In this document: positions 35,701-44,398 of the stretch, piece by piece
How positions within the stretch are numbered: position 1 is the first letter of the stretch
How the letters are laid out: every line of letters begins with the position of its first letter
Assembly: GCF_017573505.1 (NCBI RefSeq)
Contig: NZ_JAGEOJ010000001.1
Span: 310,001-374,000, forward strand
Origin: Actinomadura barringtoniae
Lineage (GTDB): Bacteria; Actinomycetota; Actinomycetes; Streptosporangiales; Streptosporangiaceae
Reading direction: 5' to 3'
Length of the DNA: 64,000 bases
Notes under the pieces: generated by a model
Database searches by the model: none
Seen by the model: only the letters and a program-made list of their open reading frames with translations
What the model was told of the DNA's origin: nothing
Translations under genes and position numbers: made by a program

Positions 35701-37467
35701 TCAGGGCTCTACGCGCCTGACGGCGGCGATGGCGTCCAGGACGCGCTGATCGCTGACGAGGGCCTCCAGGAGGACCGGGCGGCCCTCGGCGTCGGCCAGC
35801 GGCACGCGCCAGTTGGGGTACTGGTCGACCGTTCCGGGCTGGTTCTGGGTGCGGCGCTCCCCCACCGCGTCGGCCAGTGAGATGCCGATGAGGCGGGCCG
35901 GTGTGCGGGACAGTAAGGCGTTCAGGGCCGCCACGACCTCCTGGTCGGTGGCGTCCGGGCCGTTCAGCAGGCCCTCGGAACGCAGCAGTTCCAGCCATTC
36001 GGCGAGCTGGCGCCGGTGGTCGGCCCACTCTTCCTCGGCGGGCCGGGTGAGCAGGCCCAGCCGGTCGCGCAGTTCGATGTGGTCACCGTGCAGGATGCCG
36101 GTGATCGGCGGCATGTCGTGCGTGCCGACCGTGGCCAGCGACGCCTCCCGCCAGTGCTCGGGACGCTTGGGCCGCCCCTCGTGGTCGCGTTCGAACCACA
36201 GCAGGGATGTGCCGAGGATGCCGCGCGTGGCGAGGTCGTCGCGGACCTCCGGCTCGACGGTGCCGAGGTCCTCGCCGATGACGACGGCCCCGGCCCGTTC
36301 GGCCTCCTCGACCAGGCAGGTCAGCAGGGCGTCGCGGTCGTAGGCGACGTAGGTGCCCTCGGCCGCCGTACGGCCCTCGGGCACCCACCAGAGCCGGGAG
36401 ACCTGCATGGCGTGGTCCAGGCGCAGCCCGCCGCCGTGCCGCAGGGTCGCCGCCAGCATCTCGCGGAACGGGCGGTAGGCGGCCTGGGCGAGGCGGTGCG
36501 GATGCCAGGGCGGCTGGCCCCAGTCCTGGCCGAGCTGGTTGAACTCGTCCGGTGGCGCGCCGACGCTCATGCCCTGCGCGTACAGCGGCCGGTACATCCA
36601 GGCGTCCGCGCTGCCCGGGTGCACGCCTACGGCGAGGTCGTGCACGATCCCGATCGGCATCCCGGACGCCCGTGCGGCGGCCTGTGCGGCGCCGAGCTGG
36701 TCGTCCAGCTGCCACTGGAGCCAGGCGTGGAAGTCGACCCGCGTCGCCAGCTGTTTGGCCGCGAGCGCGACGCTGGGGCTGTCGGCCTCCTGGAGCTCGG
36801 CGGGCCAGCGATGCCAGTCCGCGCCGTGCTCCTCGGCGATCGCGCACCAGGTGGCGAACGCGGCGAGCGCGGGTCCCTCGCGTTCACGGAACAGGTCGTA
36901 GGCGGCCTGGCGCGCGGCGCTCCGGGGCCGGGCGAAGATCGTCTCCAGGGCGGCGCGCTTGGCCGTCCAGACCGCGTCGCGGTCGATGAGCGAGCCCAGG
37001 CCGCGTAGTGGCCGGGCGAGGACGGTGAGGCGCTCGCGCTCGGCGGCGGGCAGGTCCGCGTACTCCGGAACGTCCTCGACCCGCAGGTAGAGGGGGCTGG
37101 TGAAGCGGCGGCTCATCGGCGAGTAGGGGGACGGCCCGATCGGGACGGCGGGCTCGGTGGCGTGCAGCGGGTTGATCAGGATGAAGCCCGCGCCGAGCGA
37201 GCCGCTCCACGCCGCCAGGTCGGCCAGGTCGCGCAGGTCGCCCATCCCCCACGAGCCCCGCGACCGTACGGCGTAGAGCTGGACCGTGAAGCCCCAGGAC
37301 CGCGGGACCGGCGCCAGCCGCCGGGGCGGCGACAGGTCCACCCCGAGCGCGGCCAGCACCGCGTGGAGGGTCTCGTCGGAGACCTCTGCGTGCCTCCCCT
37401 GCCAGTCGACATAGTGCGTCGAGACGTTGTTCGCGCGGGCCAGCCTGCTCAGATGTTCGTCCGCCAC
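35701..37467 (-). CDS. malQ: 4-alpha-glucanotransferase (amylomaltase)
   Basis: A 588-residue GH77 enzyme that transfers glucan chains between maltodextrins. Motifs are LRLDHAMQVSRLWWVPEG (nucleophile region), VVIGEDLGTVEPEVR (acid/base) and VGTHDMPPITG. The N-terminal actinobacterial extension with the helical start is present. GTG 37467 is the start. A trehalose- or maltodextrin-related gene, alpha-glucosidase, lies 16 kb away. Confidence 0.95.
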   Translation of the reverse strand: MADEHLSRLARANNVSTHYVDWQGRHAEVSDETLHAVLAALGVDLSPPRRLAPVPRSWGFTVQLYAVRSRGSWGMGDLRDLADLAAWSGSLGAGFILINPLHATEPAVPIGPSPYSPMSRRFTSPLYLRVEDVPEYADLPAAERERLTVLARPLRGLGSLIDRDAVWTAKRAALETIFARPRSAARQAAYDLFREREGPALAAFATWCAIAEEHGADWHRWPAELQEADSPSVALAAKQLATRVDFHAWLQWQLDDQLGAAQAAARASGMPIGIVHDLAVGVHPGSADAWMYRPLYAQGMSVGAPPDEFNQLGQDWGQPPWHPHRLAQAAYRPFREMLAATLRHGGGLRLDHAMQVSRLWWVPEGRTAAEGTYVAYDRDALLTCLVEEAERAGAVVIGEDLGTVEPEVRDDLATRGILGTSLLWFERDHEGRPKRPEHWREASLATVGTHDMPPITGILHGDHIELRDRLGLLTRPAEEEWADHRRQLAEWLELLRSEGLLNGPDATDQEVVAALNALLSRTPARLIGISLADAVGERRTQNQPGTVDQYPNWRVPLADAEGRPVLLEALVSDQRVLDAIAAVRRVEP

Positions 37468-37525
37468 GGAGGGACAACTACCCCTAAATCGTGACCTTAC
37501 TGAGGGGAAGTCACGAAGCGCCGCA

Positions 37526-37576
37526 GGGAATCACGGCGCTGACGGGAATCACGGCGCTGACGGGAATCACGCAGCC
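37526..37576. repeat. 18-bp tandem repeat, 2.8 copies
   Basis: GGGAATCACGGCGCTGAC at 37526-37543 and 37544-37561, with a partial third copy that runs into the amidase stop codon (37567-37569). Confidence 0.9.
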
Positions 37577-39006
37577 CAGATCGCGGGCTTGCGGTCGATC
37601 CAGGGCCGCGCCTCCTCCAGCTGCGCCGCGAGCGAGATCAGCGTGCCCTCGCCGCCCAGGCGTCCGGCCAGCATCACGCCGATCGGCAGGCCCTGGCCGT
37701 TCTCATCCGGGGCGGTCCAGTGCAGCGGGACGTTGACCGCGGGCTGCCCGGAGATGTTGTAGGCCGCGCAGAACGGGGTGAAGACCTTCTGGCGCTCGAA
37801 GTTCTCGGCGGGCTCCTGGTCGTGGAAGTGGCCGACGGGGGCGGGCGGCTGGGCGAGGGTCGGGCTGAGGATCGCGTCGAACCCGTTCATCACCGGGAGC
37901 GCCTGCCGGAGGGCGGCCTGGAGGCTCGCGTGGGCGCGGAAGAGCTGCTCGGCGGAGGTCTTGCGGCCGCGCTCGCGCAGCCACTGCGTCAGCGGCTGGA
38001 GGCGGTGCTCCTGGTCGGGGTCGACCGGCGTCATGGTCGCCATGACGCCCCACAGCATCTCGAAGACCGGGACCAGCTCGGGCCCGAAGACCGGCGGAAG
38101 CTCGACGACCTCGTGGCCGAGCTCTTCCAGCAGGGCGCCGGCCTCCTCGTAGGCGGCGACGCAGTCCGGGTGGACCTCGGCGCCCGGCACGGCCGGCGCC
38201 GCCGTCCGCGCGATCCTCAGCCGCCCGGGGGCGCGGTCGGCGTAGGAGAGGAACGTGCCCTGGGCGGGCGGCGCCGCGTAGAGATCGCCGGGGAACGGGC
38301 GGGCCATCACGTCCAGCAGCGCGGCCGCGTCGCGGACCGAGCGCGCGATCGGGCCGTTGGTGGACAGCCCGAACAGGTCGGGGACGACCGGGCCCTGCGA
38401 AACCCGGCCCCGGGTCGGCTTGATCCCGAAGAGCCCGCATACGCTACTGGGGATGCGAATCGAGCCGCCGCCGTCGCTGCCCTGCGCGATCGGCGCCAGG
38501 CCCGCGGCGACCGCCGCGGCGGCGCCGCCGCTCGATCCGCCGGCCGACCGGGACAGATCCCAGGGGGTGCGCGCGGGTGGCGAAACAGCACTTTCGGTGT
38601 AACAGGGCAGTCCGAATTCGGGGGTCGCGGTCTTGCCCAAGAGGACAGAACCCGCTTCCCTCAGGAGCACCACGACATTGTCGTCGGCGAAACCAGTCAG
38701 ATCGGAAAAAACCGACGATCCGAGCGTCACCCGGACCCCGTTGACCATGTTCAGGTCCTTGACCGGAATCGGCACCCCGTGGAAAGCGGGCAGCTCAGCG
38801 GGGGTGGCGGCCTCCAGAACGGCCTTTTCGGCCCGCCGCGCCTCGTCGCGCGCCCGTTCCGCGGTCACGGTCACATATGCTCCGACCTGCGGATTTACCC
38901 GCTCAATGCGTTCCAGGTAGTGATCAGTGATCTCCACCGGGGAAAGATCCTTGGCACGAACCGCCTCGGCGAGCGAGAGTGCGGTGAGGTCATGGGTATG
39001 GGTCAC
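37567..39006 (-). CDS. Amidase signature family amidase
   Basis: A 479-residue amidase with triad Lys83 (PVKD), Ser158 in SRSAGGSSGG and Ser182 in GSDGGGS. It is a different subfamily from the amidase at 15.5 kb, resembling 6-aminohexanoate-cyclic-dimer hydrolase or general amidases. GTG 39006 is the start. Substrate unknown. It stands alone, convergent to nothing, with malQ downstream. Confidence 0.92.
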   Translation of the reverse strand: MTHTHDLTALSLAEAVRAKDLSPVEITDHYLERIERVNPQVGAYVTVTAERARDEARRAEKAVLEAATPAELPAFHGVPIPVKDLNMVNGVRVTLGSSVFSDLTGFADDNVVVLLREAGSVLLGKTATPEFGLPCYTESAVSPPARTPWDLSRSAGGSSGGAAAAVAAGLAPIAQGSDGGGSIRIPSSVCGLFGIKPTRGRVSQGPVVPDLFGLSTNGPIARSVRDAAALLDVMARPFPGDLYAAPPAQGTFLSYADRAPGRLRIARTAAPAVPGAEVHPDCVAAYEEAGALLEELGHEVVELPPVFGPELVPVFEMLWGVMATMTPVDPDQEHRLQPLTQWLRERGRKTSAEQLFRAHASLQAALRQALPVMNGFDAILSPTLAQPPAPVGHFHDQEPAENFERQKVFTPFCAAYNISGQPAVNVPLHWTAPDENGQGLPIGVMLAGRLGGEGTLISLAAQLEEARPWIDRKPAIWAA

Positions 39007-39231
39007 AGGGACGAACGGTAGACGCCGGATGCGGCACCATCAAAGATGTCAGCAGAGGCACACCGAGGAAGAGGGGATGAAAATAAACCTACCCGGCCGG
39101 GACACCCGCGAATCACCCAGACGCGGCGACAAAAGTATTAACCCGACATGACTAGTCGCCCAGCGTCGGAATGATTACTGTGCGCACGGAGGATCATGCA
39201 TCCCGCGCGAAAGGAATACGGAGCGTCACTC

Positions 39232-40035
39232 ATGGCGATCATGGAGCGGGGCAACGGACAGCAGGCGCGTGGCCAGCCCCACGAAACACCCCTCAAGCGG
39301 CCCGCTGAAGAACAGCAGACCTACGGTGACATGCTCAACGACCCCCAGATCCGGCGCTGGCTCGAACGCGCCGGTGTGGCGCTCGTCGTCGGCGTGCTGT
39401 TCGCCCTGGTCTTCGACATCAGGATCGGCATCTCGGTGGCGGTGCTGGCGGTGATCGCCGACGTCGTCCGCAGGGCTCGCAAGAGCTCCAGCGTGACGGC
39501 CTGGCAGAAGTCGTCGGCCGCCGAACGGCGCACCGAGCGGCAGCTGAAGTCCCTGGAGAAGAACGGGTACCTCGTGCTGCACGCGCGGGCCGTCCCCTAC
39601 GACGACGAGGGCGTCAGCGACGGCCGGATCGACCACCTGGTGATCGGCCCGACCGGCGTGTACGCGATCGACTCGGAGAAGTGGGACAAGCGCCTTCCGG
39701 TGCGGACCCTCTCGCACCGCAAGCTCTTCCACGGCCCCTTCAACAAGAAGGAGCGGCTGGACGAGGCGCGGTGGGAGGCCGACCAGGCCAGCCGGATGAT
39801 CGAGGAGCGGGTCGGCTTCGAGGTGCCGGTGCAGCCGTCGGTCGCGATCTACGGCCCTTCCATCCCGTGGAAGGTCATGCGGGTCCGCGACGTGGACGTC
39901 TACGCGGGCAACAGGGCGAGGGCGTACTTCCGCCGCCGTCCGAAGATCCTGACCGAGACCGACGTCCAGCGGATCTTCAAGGCGGCCGAGAAGGCTCTGC
40001 CGCCCAAGTATCCGCAAGAGTACGAAGAGGGCTGA
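39232..40035 (+). CDS. NERD domain protein, membrane-associated
   Basis: About 267 residues. A hydrophobic pair near residues 45-75 (GVALVVGVLFALVFDI) precedes a nuclease-related NERD domain: ERRTERQLKSLEKNGYLVLH, DGRIDHLVIGPTGVYAIDSEKW, the core with Asp and Glu-x-Lys-like residues. The lysine position is EKWDKR. The ATG at 39232 has GGAG 8 bp before; ATG 39196 (GGAGG only 3 bp away) is possible. Role unknown, perhaps nucleic-acid processing. Confidence 0.85.
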   Translation: MAIMERGNGQQARGQPHETPLKRPAEEQQTYGDMLNDPQIRRWLERAGVALVVGVLFALVFDIRIGISVAVLAVIADVVRRARKSSSVTAWQKSSAAERRTERQLKSLEKNGYLVLHARAVPYDDEGVSDGRIDHLVIGPTGVYAIDSEKWDKRLPVRTLSHRKLFHGPFNKKERLDEARWEADQASRMIEERVGFEVPVQPSVAIYGPSIPWKVMRVRDVDVYAGNRARAYFRRRPKILTETDVQRIFKAAEKALPPKYPQEYEEG

Positions 40036-40492
40036 AACCGGGCGGCTTCCGGGCCGTTCAGTACGGCGCTCAACGATGAGCCCCGAGTTATCGGAATCCC
40101 CAGCGGGGACCGGTGCCGGAGGGGCACCTCGCTCGACCTGGGACGAGGTGCCGCTTCGACCTCCATCGGTGCCCGCTTCCCTCTGACCTTCGGCCTGAAA
40201 GTTGCTCCGCAGGTCTCTCTGCACCTCTCAGACCCAGGCATAGGCACCACTTACGTCTCACCGGCACCACTTTCGACGCCGGACGGGCCCTTCCCCGCCC
40301 CCGGCGTTTTCCTTTGCCCCCGGTTGATAGCATCGGGAGTGGTCGAAGCCGACCCCCCAGGACCTCTGCCGGGCCGGCCCGCAGCGCCGCGATCCGCCGC
40401 TGCCGCCCACCGAAACCCCAGATCAGGCGCCGTCGCGCGTACGATCATGGCCGCGTACGATCAGAAACTGCCAGCTGTTGAGAGAGGTCCCT
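40036..40492. other. 457-bp gap between NERD gene and ilvD
   Basis: No gene is supported. A 9-bp hairpin GGCACCTCG/CGAGGTGCC lies at 40123-40152 and may end the NERD transcript. Two GGCACCACTT direct repeats are near 40235 and 40261. A promoter for ilvD is expected at the 3' end but no clear riboswitch or leader peptide is seen. Confidence 0.5.
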
Positions 40493-42343
40493 ATGCCCCC
40501 GCTCAGGTCACGTACGGTCACCCACGGCAGGAACATGGCGGGCGCGCGCGCCCTCCTCCGGGCCACCGGGGTAGCCCGCGAGGACTTCGGCAAGCCGATC
40601 GTGGCGGTGGCCAACAGCTTCACCCAGTTCGTGCCGGGCCACGTCCACCTGCGCGAGGTCGGCGACGTCGTCGCGGGCGCGGTCCGCGAGGCGGGCGGCA
40701 TCCCCCGCGAGTTCAACACGATCGCCGTGGACGACGGCATCGCGATGGGCCACGGCGGCATGCTCTACTCGCTGCCCTCCCGCGAGCTGATCGCCGACGC
40801 CGTCGAGTACATGGTGAACGCGCACTGTGCCGACGCCATGGTGTGCGTCTCCAACTGCGACAAGATCACCCCGGGCATGCTGCTGGCCGCGATGCGACTC
40901 AACATCCCCACGGTCTTCGTCTCCGGCGGCCCGATGGAGGCCGGCAAGCCCGTCTCCGGCGTGCAGAACGGCCACAAGCTCGACCTCATCGACCCGATGA
41001 TCGCCTCCGCGGACGCCTCGGTCTCCGACGAGACCCTGGCCGAGATGGAGGAGAGCGCCTGCCCGACCTGCGGCTCCTGCTCGGGCATGTTCACCGCCAA
41101 CTCGATGAACTGCCTGACCGAGGCGATCGGCCTGGCCCTGCCCGGCAACGGCACGGTCCTGGCGACCCACGCCGCCCGCAAGGCCCTCTACCAGGACGCC
41201 GGCCGCACGGTCGTGGACGTCGCCCGCCGCTACTACGAGCAGGACGACGAGACCGTACTGCCGCTCAACATCGCCACCAAGGACGCGTTCGAGAACGCCA
41301 TGGTCCTGGACATCGCGATGGGCGGCTCGACCAACACGATCCTGCACCTGCTCGCCGCCGCCGTCGAAGGCCACGTGGACTTCGGCCTCAAGGAGATCGA
41401 CGAGCTGTCCCGCCGGGTGCCCTGCGTCTGCAAGCTGGCCCCCGCGACCGCCAAGTACCACGTCGAGGACTGCCACCGCGCGGGCGGCATCCCCGCGCTG
41501 CTGGCCGAGCTGGATCGCGGCGGGCTGCTGCACCGCGACGTGCACACCATCCACGGCCCGCTCACCGACTTCCTGGCCGCCTGGGACGTCCGTTCCCCCA
41601 CGGTCAAGCCCGAGGCCGTGGAGCTCTTCCACGCCGCGCCCGGCGGCGTCCGCACCACCCAGGCGTTCTCTCAGAACGCCCGCTGGGAGGAGCTGGACCT
41701 CGACCGCGAAGAGGGCTGCATCCGCGACGTCGAGCACGCCTACACCAAGGACGGCGGCCTGGCCGTCCTCTACGGCAACATCGCCCCCGACGGCGCCATC
41801 GTGAAGACCGCCGGCGTCGAAGAGGAGCTGTGGACCTTCGAGGGCCCGGCCGTCGTCTTCGAGAGCCAGGACGACGCGGTCGAGGGCATCCTCGGCGGCA
41901 AGGTCAAGGAGGGCGACGTCGTCGTCATCCGCTACGAGGGCCCCAAGGGCGGTCCGGGCATGCAGGAGATGCTCTACCCGACGAGCTTCCTGAAGGGCCG
42001 CGGGCTCGGCAAGGCGTGCGCCCTGGTCACCGACGGCCGCTTCTCGGGCGGCACCTCGGGCCTGTCGATCGGCCACGCCTCCCCCGAGGCCGCCGCCGGC
42101 GGCGTGATCGCCCTCGCCGAGAACGGCGACCGCGTCGTGATCGACATCCCGCGCCGCATCCTGGAGCTGGACGTCCCTCAGGACGTTCTCACGGCCCGCC
42201 GGGAGAAGCTGCTGGCGGGCGGTGGCTACCGCCCCCGCGACCGGCAGCGTCCCGTCTCAGCGGCCCTCCAGGCCTACGCGGCCATGGCGACGTCGGCGTC
42301 CACCGGCGCCGCGCGCGATGTCACTCAGCTGAACCGCGACTGA
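40493..42343 (+). CDS. ilvD: Dihydroxy-acid dehydratase
   Basis: A 616-residue iron-sulphur dehydratase of branched-chain amino acid synthesis. Cluster cysteines lie in [10 protein letters not shown] and [19 protein letters not shown]; the GGSTNT motif and [10 protein letters not shown]-terminal loop are intact. Full length for the family. ATG 40493 follows GAGAGAGG; TTG 40478 is a less likely start. Confidence 0.97.
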   Translation: MPPLRSRTVTHGRNMAGARALLRATGVAREDFGKPIVAVANSFTQFVPGHVHLREVGDVVAGAVREAGGIPREFNTIAVDDGIAMGHGGMLYSLPSRELIADAVEYMVNAHCADAMVCVSNCDKITPGMLLAAMRLNIPTVFVSGGPMEAGKPVSGVQNGHKLDLIDPMIASADASVSDETLAEMEESACPTCGSCSGMFTANSMNCLTEAIGLALPGNGTVLATHAARKALYQDAGRTVVDVARRYYEQDDETVLPLNIATKDAFENAMVLDIAMGGSTNTILHLLAAAVEGHVDFGLKEIDELSRRVPCVCKLAPATAKYHVEDCHRAGGIPALLAELDRGGLLHRDVHTIHGPLTDFLAAWDVRSPTVKPEAVELFHAAPGGVRTTQAFSQNARWEELDLDREEGCIRDVEHAYTKDGGLAVLYGNIAPDGAIVKTAGVEEELWTFEGPAVVFESQDDAVEGILGGKVKEGDVVVIRYEGPKGGPGMQEMLYPTSFLKGRGLGKACALVTDGRFSGGTSGLSIGHASPEAAAGGVIALAENGDRVVIDIPRRILELDVPQDVLTARREKLLAGGGYRPRDRQRPVSAALQAYAAMATSASTGAARDVTQLNRD

Positions 42344-42349
42344 CACACG

Positions 42350-42432
42350 AACGGCCGGCGGCGCATCCGGCCGGCGGCGCATTCGACTAGCGGCGCATTC
42401 GGCTGGCAGCGCATTGGGCTGGCAGCGCACGA
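42350..42432. repeat. About 18-bp CGGCGCATTCGGC repeats
   Basis: Five degenerate copies of a GCGCATTCGGCTGGCAGC-like unit between ilvD and its terminator. Confidence 0.8.
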
Positions 42433-42435
42433 AAA

Positions 42436-42465
42436 CAAGGCCCGCGCCACCCGGCGCGGGCCTTG
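42436..42465. terminator. Bidirectional terminator after ilvD
   Basis: CAAGGCCCGCGCC (42436-42448) pairs perfectly with 42453-42465 around a 4-nt loop, with A-rich and T-containing flanks. It serves convergent ilvD and the zinc-ribbon gene. Confidence 0.88.
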
Positions 42466-42477
42466 TCGCGTTCACGG

Positions 42478-42693
42478 TCAGCTGCAGCAGCCCCCGCCGC
42501 AGCAGCCTCCGCCTCCCGCGGACGGGCGCGGGGCGGGGGCGGTGCCTCGGCCGGTCACGGCGACCGTCGAGAGGAGCTTGACCGTGTCGTCGTGGCCGTC
42601 GGGGCACGTGGCGGGGTCGGACGCCTGGATCATCGGGCGGGACACCTCGAACGTCGCCCCGCAGGCGCGGCAGCGGTAGTCATAGCGTGGCAC
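42478..42693 (-). CDS. FmdB-family zinc ribbon protein
   Basis: A 71-residue protein. MPRYDYRCRACGATFEV and CPDGHDDTVKLLS supply the zinc ribbon ligands; a Gly/Cys-rich C terminus (GGGGCCGGGCCS) follows. The start is GTG 42693. Regulatory role is assumed in the family (FmdB); not proven. Confidence 0.88.
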   Translation of the reverse strand: MPRYDYRCRACGATFEVSRPMIQASDPATCPDGHDDTVKLLSTVAVTGRGTAPAPRPSAGGGGCCGGGCCS

Positions 42694-42715
42694 CCACTCA
42701 GGATACGCACAGGAG

Positions 42716-43225
42716 CTAGGCGGCAGGCTCCGTGACGTACGGGGCCCACTGAGGGTCGCCGTCGTGGACGATGCCGATGAGGCGCCAGTGCGCGCCCCTG
42801 GGGACGCCTGGCGTGATGGCGAGGCTCCAGCCGATCTCCTCCAGGAGACGGTCGGCCTTGCGATGATTGCAGGTCATGCAGGACGCGACGCAGTTCTCCC
42901 ACACGTGCTTGCCGCCGCGGCTGCGGGGCTGGACGTGGTCGATGGTCTCGGCGCGGCGGCCGCAGTAGGCGCAGCGGAAGTTGTCGCGGCGCATGAGGGC
43001 GGCGCGGGTCAGCGGGACCCGGGTGCGGTACGGGATGCGGACGTAGCGGCGGAGCCTGATCACCGACGGAACGTCGATCGACATCGTGGCCGAGTGGAGA
43101 ACGGCGCCGGTGGCGTCTTGATGGACGACCTCTGCCTTCTCCCGAAGCACGAGGCAGACCGCCCGCCGGAGCGGAAGCGTGGTGAGTGGTTCGTACGTCG
43201 CGTTCAGGAGGAGGACTTGTCGCAT
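42716..43225 (-). CDS. HNH endonuclease
   Basis: A 169-residue HNH protein. CAYCGRR...TIDHVQPRSRGGKHVWENCVASCMTCNHRKAD shows the HNH core with two zinc CxxC pairs. This stand-alone family is conserved in actinobacteria; mycobacterial Rv2469c near glbO is of this kind as I recall. Its natural role is unclear. Confidence 0.93.
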   Translation of the reverse strand: MRQVLLLNATYEPLTTLPLRRAVCLVLREKAEVVHQDATGAVLHSATMSIDVPSVIRLRRYVRIPYRTRVPLTRAALMRRDNFRCAYCGRRAETIDHVQPRSRGGKHVWENCVASCMTCNHRKADRLLEEIGWSLAITPGVPRGAHWRLIGIVHDGDPQWAPYVTEPAA

Positions 43226-43647
43226 CAGACGCCCTCCACCGGGACGTGCTGACGCGGCCGGATCGCCTCGGCGGACGCGCTCTCGCGCGCCTCGGACCGA
43301 GGCCCGACTATTGTCTCCGGCACCTGCGCACCCGGCATGAGGACCTCCCCAGGGGCGAACCGACCCGGAATCAGTGTGGCCCGTGAGGGAGGCCGTCCGC
43401 TACCCCATTAATCCCCACTTGCGCACCGGATCGAACGCAGAAGGCTCCCACCATCACGGAACGTGACGGCAGGAGCCTCCCGCGTACCCGTGTCGACCGA
43501 CGTAGCGGTCGGTCGGTCCTTACGGTCAGCTGCCCGTCCATGATCGGCCGGACGTCCCGGCTGGCCCGGGGCGCTACGACCGGCCGGACGTGCGTGCGGC
43601 CGGCCGGGTGTTACGGCTGGCCGGACGTGCGTGCGGCTGGCCGGGTG
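43226..43647. other. 422-bp gap with hairpin and repeats
   Basis: No gene is seen. A hairpin AGGCTCC (43442-43448)/GGAGCCT (43472-43478) with inner TCACG/CGTGA could end the DUF11-like gene transcript. Two GTGCGTGCGGCYGGCCGGG 36-bp units lie at about 43588-43660. Confidence 0.55.
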
Positions 43648-43660
43648 TTACGGCTGGCCG
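43588..43660. repeat. 36-bp tandem duplication
   Basis: GTGCGTGCGGCYGGCCGGGT-GTTACGGCTGGCCGGAC repeats twice; the second copy overlaps the stop codon of the DUF11-like gene. Confidence 0.88.
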
Positions 43661-44244
43661 GGTGTGGCGGCGGCCTGGGCGGCGTTGTCGGCCGCCTGGT
43701 TGGCGGCGTTGGCGGCCTCGCTGGCCTGGTTCGCGGCCTGGTTGGCGTCGCTGGCGGCCTGGTCGGCGGCGTCGGCGGCCGGGGCCTTCGGCGTGGCGGG
43801 CGCGGGCGAGTCGGTCGCGACCGGCGCCGTGCCCTGCTGCCAGGTGACCCGGCCGTTGATCTGCACGGTGCCCGAGGTCTCGGGCGGCAGCACCGCGACG
43901 ACGGTGCCCTGGCGCTTCTCGCCGGCCTTCAGCGTGCCGTACTCGCAGCGGATCGAGGTCTGGCCGGCCTCGCACGGCTCGTCCACCGTCTTCACCTTGA
44001 GCGCCGGCGTCAGCTTGTGCGTGAGAACGACCTTGTCCACGCTCTCGCCGCCGACGTTCTTGACCGTCCAGCGCCAGGTGACCGAGTCACCGGCCTCGGC
44101 GACCTCGGGTGCGGAGTAGACGAACTCCACCTTCCCGATGGCGGCGTGCCGCGCCTCGGCGTGCCCCGGCAGGGCCGTTCCCAGCAGCGCCGCCCCCAGC
44201 GCCGCCGTGCCGATCGCCGTACGGCCCGCGATGATGCCCTTCAT
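43648..44244 (-). CDS. Secreted DUF11-like protein with Ala-rich tail
   Basis: A 198-residue protein with a signal peptide (residues 1-31), a beta-sandwich repeat of the DUF11/conserved-repeat type (SAPEVAEAGDSVTWRWTVKNVGGESVDKVVL), one Cys pair, and a C-terminal Ala/Gln/Asn-rich coiled-coil like tail. Probably cell-surface. It lies divergent from the prolyl oligopeptidase. Confidence 0.75.
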   Translation of the reverse strand: MKGIIAGRTAIGTAALGAALLGTALPGHAEARHAAIGKVEFVYSAPEVAEAGDSVTWRWTVKNVGGESVDKVVLTHKLTPALKVKTVDEPCEAGQTSIRCEYGTLKAGEKRQGTVVAVLPPETSGTVQINGRVTWQQGTAPVATDSPAPATPKAPAADAADQAASDANQAANQASEAANAANQAADNAAQAAATPGQP

Positions 44245-44370
44245 GTCAACCCCCCGATTGATGAGCCCGATGATCAGAGGCCACTTCTACCGAAGATGAC
44301 CTGCGCATTCACCTCGCCGCACCGCGCTGGCCCCGGCGGGGCACCCGGTGCGGGCCTTGGGTGGGGGTGA

Positions 44371-44387
44371 TAACGGACGGGCCGTTA
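44371..44387. promoter_or_regulatory. Inverted repeat TAACGG-N5-CCGTTA
   Basis: An exact 6-bp inverted repeat 12 bp before the prolyl oligopeptidase start. It may bind a repressor or be part of the promoter. Confidence 0.4.
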
Positions 44388-44398
44388 CAGTGCAGGCC

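Noticed and set aside
43574..43975. Reading frame downstream of the DUF11-like gene on the minus strand
   Set aside because: It is a frame-shifted shadow of the Ala-rich tail and 36-bp repeat.
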